Below are positions 53,825 to 62,315 of a stretch of 64,000 nucleotides of DNA, piece after piece. This stretch comes from Endozoicomonas sp965232255. GTDB lineage: Bacteria; Pseudomonadota; Gammaproteobacteria; Pseudomonadales; Endozoicomonadaceae. The position numbers were made by a program, and so were the translations under genes. The number at the start of each line of letters is the position of its first letter. Position 1 is the first letter of the stretch. The notes below the pieces were generated by a model. It did not search any database, was not told the DNA's origin, and worked only from the letters and a program-made list of their open reading frames with translations. The DNA is taken from assembly GCA_965232255.1 (NCBI GenBank), contig OZ246962.1, positions 186,001 through 250,000 of the forward strand. Direction: 5' to 3'.

Positions 53825-54331
53825 TCAATCCAGTTCAGCTTCAAATACTTTATAGGCAAAAATCCGATTAATGTGGTGGCTTTTGGCCAGTTTCCTGAAC
53901 CAATAAAGACACCACTGCTCAGGGGTCACCGATAAATCGGTAGGAAAGAGATTGGCAGCGAAATAATCCACCTCAACTCTTTGATCCTCATCGTCCAGAA
54001 CATAGAACAGTATACCTGGCTCAGCGATAGAGCCATCCTCCAGATCCCGTGGTTCATCGTGAAAAACCATCTCCACACAGACGCGCCACAGACTCTGCTT
54101 GTTGCACATCATCAGGCGAAATCTCGCCGTTGCAAAAGGTTCATCGGTGCTGGCGTTGAGGAACTGTTCAGGCTCAAGCCAGGATGGAAATTTACGAATA
54201 ATCAAGTCTTCTATTCTCTGCCCGCCACGGGCGAACCAACGCTGCAACGCGACGGTCTGATCATGCAGCAAACCGTCGATAGAAGAGCATGGTTTGGTAA
54301 GTGCCTCCATCTGATTCTCCTGATCCATCAA
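53825..54331 (-). CDS. Hypothetical protein, acidic, cytosolic
   Basis: 168 residues; not recognised. No signal peptide or membrane helix. An aromatic-rich C-terminal part (PEQWCLYWFRKLAKSHHINRIFAYKVFEAELD) suggests a folded domain. Other initiations (Met2 or Met8) are possible. Convergent with the DUF2878 gene, 35 bp apart. Confidence 0.55.
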   Translation of the reverse strand: MMDQENQMEALTKPCSSIDGLLHDQTVALQRWFARGGQRIEDLIIRKFPSWLEPEQFLNASTDEPFATARFRLMMCNKQSLWRVCVEMVFHDEPRDLEDGSIAEPGILFYVLDDEDQRVEVDYFAANLFPTDLSVTPEQWCLYWFRKLAKSHHINRIFAYKVFEAELD

Positions 54332-54692
54332 TCGTCTCTGTATTGTTTGTTCTATCGTTAATGCTAATCAGTCAGATACCATCAATATCCGCTCCTCTTG
54401 TATCACAGAGAAATACCATTAGAAAACCTCCAATTGTGTTTTGCCAAGGTAAACGTTTTTCGTCTTTGGTAATATTTGACAACCTTTAAATTCCCCGACG
54501 AGCAGTGCTACAGTACCCGGTTTTGTCCGGTACAGAGGTATTTGCCCGATCGGTCTGAAATTTATTGGTCTACGGAACGCAAAACGATCTACTGACGGCG
54601 GTAGGTTCCCTTGCAAAGAAGGCGTTCTGTACAGTGGCGGAATTTAAGAGAAAATCAAAAGGCAAAGAAAAGCCCGGAATTCCGGGCTTGGG
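54332..54692. other. Intergenic region with the sutA-like terminator
   Basis: About 360 bp without a gene except the terminator at 54670-54689. The 54480-54620 part is a plausible promoter area for the leftward hypothetical gene; nothing else is seen. Confidence 0.4.
54670..54689 (-). terminator. Terminator of the sutA-like gene
   Basis: A self-complementary 20-mer (AAGCCCGGAA pairing with TTCCGGGCTT), 3 bp after the stop, read leftward into TTTTCTTTGCC. Strong rho-independent signal. Confidence 0.85.
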
Positions 54693-54938
54693 TCATATCG
54701 GTCGGTTACCGTACTCACCAGAAGGCTTCTTTGGTGGATCATTGGAAATATTGGACGGCACTTCTTCTATCTTCCCCCCTTTCTTCAGGAACTCCTCAAC
54801 CTGTGCGTCAAGGCTTGCCCTGAGTTTTTTACGGGACTCGACTGTCCGCTCTTCGGCGGGTTCGTCTCGACTCCCCAGGAATCCAATATCAGCGCCATCA
54901 AAACCAGCAGCAGCTTTACTCGGCTTTTTCCGTGCCAT
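54693..54938 (-). CDS. sutA: SutA-like RNA polymerase-binding regulator
   Basis: 81 residues. The C-terminal half, LDAQVEEFLKKGGKIEEV followed by DPPKKPSGEYGNRPI, matches the conserved C-terminus of Pseudomonas SutA, a small protein that binds RNA polymerase and supports transcription in slow growth. The long acidic N-terminal tail of SutA is absent here: the N-terminus is short and basic (MARKKPSKAAAG). The match is from memory of the family; a distinct subfamily is possible. Confidence 0.6.
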   Translation of the reverse strand: MARKKPSKAAAGFDGADIGFLGSRDEPAEERTVESRKKLRASLDAQVEEFLKKGGKIEEVPSNISNDPPKKPSGEYGNRPI

Positions 54939-55240
54939 CGCTATATCCTCCAGATACTGGTATCGGAAAATCCATTCCGATTTATTATTATTTGACTACT
55001 TATCCAGATTTTTTAGTTATAGTTCAGCATACTGGAAATGCCAGCCTGACCCTCTCCGTTCACATCAGCCAGCGTATCGCAGCTGCGCCATATAATTACG
55101 TATAAATACCAACAAGTAAAGCAAGAATAGTGCCTCTGTCGTGGTAATTTCGTTGTCTGCCACCATAACCGGTGCAATACATCGGCAACGGACAGTGGGG
55201 GTTTAACCCATCTCGTCGTCGGTCATGAGCGGCGAGGTTA
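54939..55240. other. Intergenic region between sutA-like and darP
   Basis: About 300 bp. It should include the sutA-like promoter; the short frames seen on the minus strand do not look coding. Confidence 0.4.
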
Positions 55241-55783
55241 TCAGAGTTCCGCCACGTCGCGCAGGTACTTGAACAACTTTCTGGCTGCTGCCGGTGGCTT
55301 TTGCTGGGCAGCTTCTTTTTGCGCATTACGCACCAGTTGGCGGATGTGCTGATGATCCGCCTCTGGGTAGTGCTCCAGATACCGGGTCAATGCCGTGTGA
55401 TGGCTGTCGTCGTGAATCAGCTGGTCGCGCCACCTTTCCAGCTGGTGAAACAGCCGGTTGTACTCTTCACTGCTGGCATCAAGCTGATTCAGCAGTGCCA
55501 TAATAGGTTCTATGTCCTGGTCAGCCAGCAACTTGCCAATAAAGCCCAGATGACGCTTGCGAGCATTGTGGCTGGTAATGCGTCGGCTTTCATCCAGCGC
55601 TTCGCGCAGGCGCTCATTCAGTGGAATTTTGTCCAGTAAGGTGCCCTTTAGCTCCATCAGCCGGGCGCCGACGTGCTTGAGCTCATCCATATCACGCTTC
55701 AATTCTGATTTACTGACGTAGATGATCTCTTCGCTTTCCTCATCATCCCAGGCTTCCTGGATACGACGACTCTTTTTACTCAT
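55241..55783 (-). CDS. darP: Ribosome biogenesis factor DarP (YjgA)
   Basis: 180 residues from the ATG at 55783. Charged helical protein of the DUF615 family: EIIYVSKSELKRDMDELK near the start and ITSHNARKRHLGFIGKLL. It helps late 50S subunit assembly. It is divergent from pmbA, as in E. coli and Pseudomonas. Confidence 0.92.
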   Translation of the reverse strand: MSKKSRRIQEAWDDEESEEIIYVSKSELKRDMDELKHVGARLMELKGTLLDKIPLNERLREALDESRRITSHNARKRHLGFIGKLLADQDIEPIMALLNQLDASSEEYNRLFHQLERWRDQLIHDDSHHTALTRYLEHYPEADHQHIRQLVRNAQKEAAQQKPPAAARKLFKYLRDVAEL

Positions 55784-55922
55784 AGGGGATTGCCATTGAT
55801 AGGAACCTGCAATTTTCATAAAGTGAGTTACGACAAAGCAGTTCCGAGGGTAAAAAACGGGTACAATGTGCCGCATTTTACTTCAGAACGCTTCTTAATA
55901 ACAAAGCGGATTAGGTGGAATC

Positions 55923-57290
55923 ATGGGCGAATCTTCCAATACGGTGCTGGACCCGCGCAACGAAGAGGCCAGGCTCAAGGCGCTGGCCAGCGAGATTATT
56001 GCCGAGGCGGCAAGACAGGGCGCGGACGCCTGTGAGGTTGGCATCAGTATGGACGCCGGCCTGACCACCAGTGTCCGAATGGGCGATGTGGAAACCGTTG
56101 AGTTTAACCGTGACCAGGGTTTGGGTATTACTGTTTACCTGGGTCAGCGCAAAGGCTCAGCCAGCACGTCTGATGCCAGCCCCGAGGCCATTCAGGACAC
56201 CGTGCGGGCTGCCTGTGATATTGCGCGTCACGCCTCAGAAGACCCCTATGCCGGCCTGGCCGATGCGGCCTTGATGGCCAAATCTCTGCCCGACCTTGAT
56301 CTTTACCATCCGTGGGATATCGACGCTCAGCGGGCGATTGAGCTGGCCTTGCAGTGCGAAGATGCCGGTCGTTCCTTCAACAAGAAGATCGTCAACTCTG
56401 ATGGCGCCAGCGTCTCCACTCACCAGGGCTGTCGGGTCTACGGCAACAGTCACGGCTTTGTTGGTAGTTATATCTCCAGTCGCCACAGTCTGAGCGCAGT
56501 GCTGATCGGCATGCACAATGGGGAGATGCAGCGCGACTACTGGTACACCATCCACCGCGATGCCAGCGAACTCGAAGCGGCAGCAGCGGTGGGTAAAGAA
56601 GCCGCAAGGCGTACCATCAGCCGCCTCGGTGCACGCAAAGTAGATACTGCCGAAGTGCCGGTACTGTTTGCTCCCGAAGTTGCCTCAGGCCTGATTTCAC
56701 ACTTTCTCGGCGCCATCAGCGGTGGCAGCATTTACCGCCAGGCATCCTTTCTGATCGACCACCTGGGCAAGCAGATTTTTCCCGAATGGCTACGCATTCA
56801 CGAGCAACCGTTGCTGAAAAACCTGCTGGGATCTGCCAGTTTTGACAACGACGGACTGCCCACTCGCGCCAAGGATTTTATTACTGATGGAGTCCTACAG
56901 CATTACATTCTGGGTACTTATTCTGCTCGTAAACTGGGCATGCAGAGTACTGCCAACGCCGGTGGCGTCAACAACCTGTTCGTGGAAGCCACCGCAGCAC
57001 AGCACCGTGTTGATCAAGGCACTTTGTTGCAACAGATGGGTACCGGACTGCTGGTCACTGAGCTGATGGGTCATGGAGTCAATACCGTTACCGGCGATTA
57101 CTCGCGTGGTGCCAGTGGTTTCTGGGTAGAAAATGGTGAGATTCAGTTCCCCGTGTCAGAAGTCACCATCGCTGGCAACCTGAAGGATATCTATCGCAAT
57201 ATTGTGGCGCTGGGTAACGATGTGGATAAACGGAGCAATATCCAAACCGGCTCCATTTTGGTCAGCAACATGAAACTGGCAGGCCAGTAA
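55923..57290 (+). CDS. pmbA: Metalloprotease PmbA (TldE)
   Basis: 455 residues. With TldD it forms a protease acting on small peptides such as microcin precursors and CcdA-type antitoxins. Typical blocks: VEFNRDQGLGITVYLGQRKGS, SHFLGAISGGSIYRQ, ARKLGMQSTANAGG and LLVTELMGHGVN. The metal-site HExxxH belongs to TldD, which is not in the window. Confidence 0.94.
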   Translation: MGESSNTVLDPRNEEARLKALASEIIAEAARQGADACEVGISMDAGLTTSVRMGDVETVEFNRDQGLGITVYLGQRKGSASTSDASPEAIQDTVRAACDIARHASEDPYAGLADAALMAKSLPDLDLYHPWDIDAQRAIELALQCEDAGRSFNKKIVNSDGASVSTHQGCRVYGNSHGFVGSYISSRHSLSAVLIGMHNGEMQRDYWYTIHRDASELEAAAAVGKEAARRTISRLGARKVDTAEVPVLFAPEVASGLISHFLGAISGGSIYRQASFLIDHLGKQIFPEWLRIHEQPLLKNLLGSASFDNDGLPTRAKDFITDGVLQHYILGTYSARKLGMQSTANAGGVNNLFVEATAAQHRVDQGTLLQQMGTGLLVTELMGHGVNTVTGDYSRGASGFWVENGEIQFPVSEVTIAGNLKDIYRNIVALGNDVDKRSNIQTGSILVSNMKLAGQ

Positions 57291-57368
57291 TTATTGCGCT
57301 GCCCACCGGCCATGTCTGGAGAATATATTCCGGGCAAAACCGGTGGGGCTTCTGGCGAGCAGAGGAAA

Positions 57369-58727
57369 CTAGCCAAAGAAAACCGTTGCCAAGCCAAGAA
57401 ATGAAAAAAAGCCAACTACGTCAGAAATAGTGGTCAGGATAATACTGCCTGCCAGCGCCGGATCAATATTGAGCGACTTGAGCAGCACCGGTAACATCGC
57501 ACCGGTGATCACCGCGACGCTCAGGTTGATCACCATGGCACAGGCGATCACCAAGGAGATCAGCGGCTCGCCAAACCAGAACCAGGCAATGGCTGCCACC
57601 AGCGTCGCCCACAGCAAGCCATTGAGAAATCCAGCCACCAGTTCCCGGCTCAACAACCACCTCAGATTGGTCGTGCTAATCTGCCCTAGCGCCATCCCCC
57701 GGATTACCAGAGTCAGCGCCTGACTGCCAGCATTGCCGCCCATGCCGGCGACAATGGGCATCAGCACCGCCAGGGCAACCACTTTGTCAATGGTTTCCTG
57801 GAACAGCCCAATCACCGACGCAGCAATGAACGCTGTGACCAGGTTAACTCCCAGCCAGACTGCCCGTCGCCGGGCAGTACGCACAGCCGGAGCAAAAGTG
57901 TCCTCATCATCGTCCAGACCAGCCATACTCATCATCGAGTGCTCGGCATCTTCGCGGATAACATCCACCACGTCGTCAATGGTGATGCGTCCAAGCAGCT
58001 TGCCGTTTTTGTCCACCACTGGTGCTGAGATCAAATCCTGTCGCTCAAACAGCTGGGCCACCTGAGTGTCTTCCATATCCGCAGGCACCGGGTCCAGATC
58101 GGTAAGCATTACCTCCTTGACGGTGGCACCTGGCTCCGTGGTCAGCAGTCGGGTAAGCGGCAGTCGACCGATGTATTTGTCACGTCGACTGACCACTAAC
58201 AGGCTGTCCGTGTTATCGGGAATGCCATCATGCCGTCGTAAATAACGCAGTACCACATCCACCGTATTGTTCGGGCGTATGGTGATGGTGTCAGTGTTCA
58301 TCATGCCGCCGGCAGAGTCTTCGGAATAGGCCAGCACCGCTTCGACCCGCAAACGGTCCTGACTGTTCATGGAATCCAGCACTTGGCGAGTTATGGTATC
58401 GGGCAGCTGTTGTAAAAGATCCACAATGTCGTCTACATCCTGTCCTGCAGTAATCGCCTTGAGTTCGGCAATATTCATACGCTCCAGAAAAAACTGACGC
58501 ACTTCCTCGCTCAACTCCTGCAGAACGTCGCCTTCCTGGTCACGGTCAATCAGGCGCCATAACAGGCTGCGTAATTTTGGGGGAGAGGATTCCAGTAAGT
58601 GCGCGGTATCAGCCGGCGGTAACGTGTTCAGCATGGTGCGTAACTCGGGGGAGACACCGTGCTCCAGGGCATCATTGAGTTTTTTCAGCTCGGCTTCACC
58701 GATACTTAATTGCAGCTGCTGCCCCAT
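57369..58727 (-). CDS. mgtE: Magnesium transporter MgtE
   Basis: 452 residues. N-terminal helical domain (1-130), paired CBS domains (about 135-255) that sense Mg2+, then five membrane helices with the MPIVAGMGGNAGSQAL pore segment. It is next to npr but has its own 28-bp spacer from it. Confidence 0.95.
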   Translation of the reverse strand: MGQQLQLSIGEAELKKLNDALEHGVSPELRTMLNTLPPADTAHLLESSPPKLRSLLWRLIDRDQEGDVLQELSEEVRQFFLERMNIAELKAITAGQDVDDIVDLLQQLPDTITRQVLDSMNSQDRLRVEAVLAYSEDSAGGMMNTDTITIRPNNTVDVVLRYLRRHDGIPDNTDSLLVVSRRDKYIGRLPLTRLLTTEPGATVKEVMLTDLDPVPADMEDTQVAQLFERQDLISAPVVDKNGKLLGRITIDDVVDVIREDAEHSMMSMAGLDDDEDTFAPAVRTARRRAVWLGVNLVTAFIAASVIGLFQETIDKVVALAVLMPIVAGMGGNAGSQALTLVIRGMALGQISTTNLRWLLSRELVAGFLNGLLWATLVAAIAWFWFGEPLISLVIACAMVINLSVAVITGAMLPVLLKSLNIDPALAGSIILTTISDVVGFFSFLGLATVFFG

Positions 58728-58755
58728 GACTGGCCTTCCTTAATTGTTGTTATCG

Positions 58756-59025
58756 CTACTCATCTTCACCAAAGCAGTCGTCAATCAGCTCACACAGCGC
58801 CTTGCAGGCTGCCTCTTCATCGTGGCCATCACAGTGCAACTCCAGCTCGGAACCTTGGCCCGCGGCGAGCATCATCACCGCCATAATGCTTTTGCCATCT
58901 ACCTTGCGACCATTAAAACCAATTTCAATCTGGCTGACAAAAGCGGACGACGTAGAAACAAACTTGGACGCCGCCCGGGCATGCAACCCCAGCTTGTTAA
59001 TGATTTTTTTCCGATATGTAATCAT
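58756..59025 (-). CDS. npr: Nitrogen-PTS phosphocarrier protein NPr
   Basis: 89 residues, HPr-like, phosphorylated at His15 in NKLGLHARAASKF. It receives phosphate from EI-Ntr (PtsP) and passes it to PtsN. Overlaps the end of rapZ by 29 bp. Confidence 0.95.
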   Translation of the reverse strand: MITYRKKIINKLGLHARAASKFVSTSSAFVSQIEIGFNGRKVDGKSIMAVMMLAAGQGSELELHCDGHDEEAACKALCELIDDCFGEDE

Positions 59026-59881
59026 TATTCGTGAGCTCTCTGTGTCTGACCTGAACCCGTTCCAGCCTGCTGGCAAACAGCTTACCCAGTGTGCTACCAA
59101 TATAGACCGAGCGGTGCTGGCCTCCAGTACAACCAATGGCAATGGTCATATAACTGCGCTGGGCGGATTCAAAACGGGGCAGCCACTTGTCAACGAAAGC
59201 GGCAATATCATCGATCATTTCGATGACGTTGGCGTCCTCCTTGAGAAAGTTGATCACTGGCTCTTCCAAACCGGTATGGTGCCGCAAAGACTCCACCCAG
59301 AAAGGATTGGGCAAGCAGCGGACATCAAAGATAAAATCGGCATCGGAAGGAATGCCATTTTTAAAACCAAACGACTGAAACAGCACAGTCATGCTGTTTT
59401 TTTCATCGGCACAGTACTCTTGTTTGATCAGGTCACGAATCTGATGCACAGACAGCGATGTGGTATCAATTTTCAAATCTGCGGCAATCAGCACTGGTCG
59501 GAGCAGTTTTTTCTCCAGCTCAATAGCCTCTCTTAACGAGGTCTGTTCATCACTGAGCGGGTGTTTCCTGCGGGTAGCACTGTAGCGGCTGACCAGCTTT
59601 TCACTGTCGGTGTCCAGATATAACACCTGGCAATCAATGCCTTTGTTTTTCAAGGTATCCAGCAGTTCAGGAAAGTGATCCAGGGCACCGGGCAGATTTC
59701 TCACATCCACGCTCACGGCCATTTTCGGCGGCTCTGAGTGATGCCCCTTAAGCGTATCCGCCAGCTGGCTGAGCATGCTGGCCGGCAAATTATCAACACA
59801 GTAGAATCCTTCATCTTCAAGGGTGTGCAGAGCAGAGCTTTTACCTGAACCAGAGCGCCCACTGATGATAATAAGTTTCAT
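58997..59881 (-). CDS. rapZ: RNase adapter protein RapZ
   Basis: 294 residues from the ATG at 59881. P-loop SGRSGSGKSSAL (7-18) in the N-domain, and the C-terminal domain IAIGCTGGQHRSVYI. RapZ binds GlmY/GlmZ-type RNAs and guides RNase E in control of GlmS in enterics; the RNA partner in this lineage is not known. Normally directly after ptsN; here 1.4 kb away. Confidence 0.95.
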   Translation of the reverse strand: MKLIIISGRSGSGKSSALHTLEDEGFYCVDNLPASMLSQLADTLKGHHSEPPKMAVSVDVRNLPGALDHFPELLDTLKNKGIDCQVLYLDTDSEKLVSRYSATRRKHPLSDEQTSLREAIELEKKLLRPVLIAADLKIDTTSLSVHQIRDLIKQEYCADEKNSMTVLFQSFGFKNGIPSDADFIFDVRCLPNPFWVESLRHHTGLEEPVINFLKEDANVIEMIDDIAAFVDKWLPRFESAQRSYMTIAIGCTGGQHRSVYIGSTLGKLFASRLERVQVRHRELTNNDYISEKNH

Positions 59882-60285
59882 AACGGTTCCCTTCCCGGCC
59901 TTTGCTTGTGAAGTCGTCTTTATACGCTCAGGGCGAGCGCCCAATCCAACATTTTCGAGTTGCCTGTTCGCGTTGCCTGTTCCAGCTTCCGGAAGTTATT
60001 ACCCAATGTCTGGCGAGTAAGCCAGCACCGGTTGCCCCCCCGTCGGCTGGATGCGTGTCGCGAGCTGACACCTTTCTTACCTGGAACCTTAATTAAAACA
60101 ACTTTTTATCACCGAGCCTACCGCCAGTTGAGCGATGATCGAGGCGCATATTCTGTCAGCAATATGGACTTTCCTGTTAGACACTGTCGGGAACAAACAG
60201 CATACAGTGGGCTTCCAAACAGACAGATTGGATCAAATATTATTTTGGTAGCCTTGTTTACCACAGTCGTTGAAGGAGTAACGTC
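59882..60285. other. Divergent region between rapZ and the unknown gene
   Basis: About 400 bp between divergent genes. Because the operon is split here, rapZ-npr needs a promoter of its own within this interval. A strong GAAGGAG ribosome site precedes the unknown gene at 60272. No gene seen. Confidence 0.4.
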
Positions 60286-61293
60286 ATGCTAACTGTACAG
60301 CACACCTCACAACCCGTCATGGCCGACAGGTCAGCTGCCACAGAGCTGCCTGATGACTTCGGCAAATGTTATCGCCTGGGCATCAGGCAAGTAGTAAAGG
60401 CGCATGAAGACCCCACGCCACAAATGCCTGCTGTTATCGTGGGTTATCCTGATGCCCAAACAGCCAAACTGGCGCACAGTCAAGAGACTTACTACAGACG
60501 CAAGGCACAGAGCCTGCAGGATTACACCAAAGCCCTGGCACCAATAGCCAAATCGTTCGGGGAAAATGTCCTGCACAAAGTCGGCTCTGCCCTTAAACAT
60601 CTGCGGGATCGATCTGTAAAACAGGTGGGCCTTATCTATCGCTACCTGGGGCTGGCATTTGTGACCAATGCCATCAAAAACCAACTCAATCCCAAAGTGG
60701 ACATGGTGCACGCCAAATTTAATGCTTTCAGACGGGCTGACATGCTCAATGAACTCAAAGGTGTGCAGGACGCCTCAAGTATCAGGATGTTCGTACAACC
60801 ACACACCACGGAGAGTTCACCGTGTGCTGGTCGGACCGATTACGATTATGACGCAGCACAGATAATGAGTGAGCAGGATGCCAGGGAGCGCAGTGATGAG
60901 GCAGCTCGTAAGGAACAGATGCTAAATGCAATCCGTCGTGTGGATTCAGCACGCGCTGCCAGGGATCATGAGCTGCGTGTTCACTACGTCAATAACCGCA
61001 ATGCTGAAGAGATACGCAATGCCCAAAATAACAGAGCAGTATCTGCACCGGGTTGTCAGACTTCATCCAAAGGTGGTGTTGCTTTCTACCATCAGCCGGA
61101 GCCAGTGACACCCAAAATGCAGCGGGCAAAAGCTGCCATGGATGACAAAATGACCAGGCGAGCCGACAGGCAACGCTTCCGGGACGATCACAACAGACAG
61201 GCGAATGCCAGAAGACATATCCAGACCAAAGCCAGAAAACAAATCAAGGTTGACATCGCCAAAGCGGCAAAAGTGCTCGCCAGGAATGAATGA
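60286..61293 (+). CDS. Unknown 335-residue protein inserted in the rpoN cluster
   Basis: Not recognised. No signal peptide and no obvious membrane helix beyond a weak hydrophobic stretch (IYRYLGLAFVTNAI). From residue 195 on it is highly charged and Arg/Ala/Gln-rich, with helical and coiled-coil appearance (EQDARERSDEAARKEQMLNA; RRADRQRFRDDHNRQANARR) and a very basic C-terminus (KARKQIKVDIAKAAKVLARN). It has a strong ribosome site and lies on the strand opposite all its neighbours. Such a tail could bind nucleic acid or mark a secreted effector; neither is shown. Confidence 0.6.
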   Translation: MLTVQHTSQPVMADRSAATELPDDFGKCYRLGIRQVVKAHEDPTPQMPAVIVGYPDAQTAKLAHSQETYYRRKAQSLQDYTKALAPIAKSFGENVLHKVGSALKHLRDRSVKQVGLIYRYLGLAFVTNAIKNQLNPKVDMVHAKFNAFRRADMLNELKGVQDASSIRMFVQPHTTESSPCAGRTDYDYDAAQIMSEQDARERSDEAARKEQMLNAIRRVDSARAARDHELRVHYVNNRNAEEIRNAQNNRAVSAPGCQTSSKGGVAFYHQPEPVTPKMQRAKAAMDDKMTRRADRQRFRDDHNRQANARRHIQTKARKQIKVDIAKAAKVLARNE

Positions 61294-61315
61294 CTGGCTT
61301 TCAAGTGCGCCCTAC

Positions 61316-61774
61316 TCAAGGCCCATCGTACTGCCCACAGATAAAGCGATAGAGGTCCTTGCTATCCGCAGTCCGCAGTCCTTTCAACACGGCCGGCGAG
61401 TGAAATCGCTCGGCCAGGGCTTTTAAAATCTCCAGATGCTCCAGTTCTTCACCTTCCGGCACAATCAGGGCAAATAGCAGGTCAACCGGCTCACGGTCCA
61501 CTGCATCAAAATCCACCGGTTCAGCCAGACGAATGAACAGACCAATCGGCTCCGGACAATCTTTGCACCGGCAATGAGGAATGGCCACGCCTCCACCCAA
61601 ACCAGTGGTCCCAATGCGCTCACGAGCCACCAGAGCATCGAACAGGTCTGCGGCATTGATTTCAGGGAAATCGCTGCTGATGTGCTTGGCGATAAATTCC
61701 AGAATTTTCTTTTTGCTGCCCCCCTGCACACCGTCAAAGGTGCGCCCGGGGGTTAAGATGCGATGAATAATCAT
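61316..61774 (-). CDS. ptsN: Nitrogen-PTS enzyme IIA (PtsN)
   Basis: 152 residues from MIIHRILTPG. The phosphorylated His67 sits in GGGVAIPHCRC. PtsN is the output of the nitrogen PTS and regulates potassium uptake and sigma-54 linked functions. Convergent with the unknown gene, 22 bp apart, and 27 bp downstream of hpf. Confidence 0.95.
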   Translation of the reverse strand: MIIHRILTPGRTFDGVQGGSKKKILEFIAKHISSDFPEINAADLFDALVARERIGTTGLGGGVAIPHCRCKDCPEPIGLFIRLAEPVDFDAVDREPVDLLFALIVPEGEELEHLEILKALAERFHSPAVLKGLRTADSKDLYRFICGQYDGP

Positions 61775-61801
61775 GCTTGATAAGAATGGCAACTGGTAAA
61801 A

Positions 61802-62119
61802 TCAGTGGGCATGACCGTGGATACGATGGTGTTGCCTATCCAGGGCTTTTTCTTTTCGTTTAACCAGCTGTCGGTACAGCTTATCCGAGAGCAGGTCAAT
61901 GGCTGCGTACATGTCTTCACTTTCTGCGGTTGCATTAATCTCGGCACCACGAGCATGCAGGGTTGCCTCCACCTTGTGCACCTGTTTGTCCACGCTCAGC
62001 GTCACCTGAACGTTGGTGATGGGATCAAAATAGGAAGCGAGACGTTCCAGTTTTTTGATCACGTAATTGTGCAGAGCTTCTGTTACTTCGACATGATGTC
62101 CACTGATGTTGACTTGCAT
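61802..62119 (-). CDS. hpf: Ribosome hibernation promoting factor HPF
   Basis: 105 residues from MQVNISGHHVEVTEAL. Short HPF/YfiA fold with the DKLYRQLVKRKEK basic helix; it pairs 70S ribosomes in stationary phase. Follows rpoN by 196 bp. Confidence 0.95.
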   Translation of the reverse strand: MQVNISGHHVEVTEALHNYVIKKLERLASYFDPITNVQVTLSVDKQVHKVEATLHARGAEINATAESEDMYAAIDLLSDKLYRQLVKRKEKALDRQHHRIHGHAH

Positions 62120-62315
62120 GTAACGCTCTCCTGATCCCATTTCCGAATAATCACCGGGGCGCGGGATTTTTCGCTCCAGATGATTTGAATTTTAACACTG
62201 TCGATGCGCCTTGGAATATCCCGAAACAAAAAAAACTGATTTCCTGCCCGATTTATCCACAACTTTAACGACAATTGTTGTTTATTCCCGTATATGGTTA
62301 TACGACTTTTGACTG

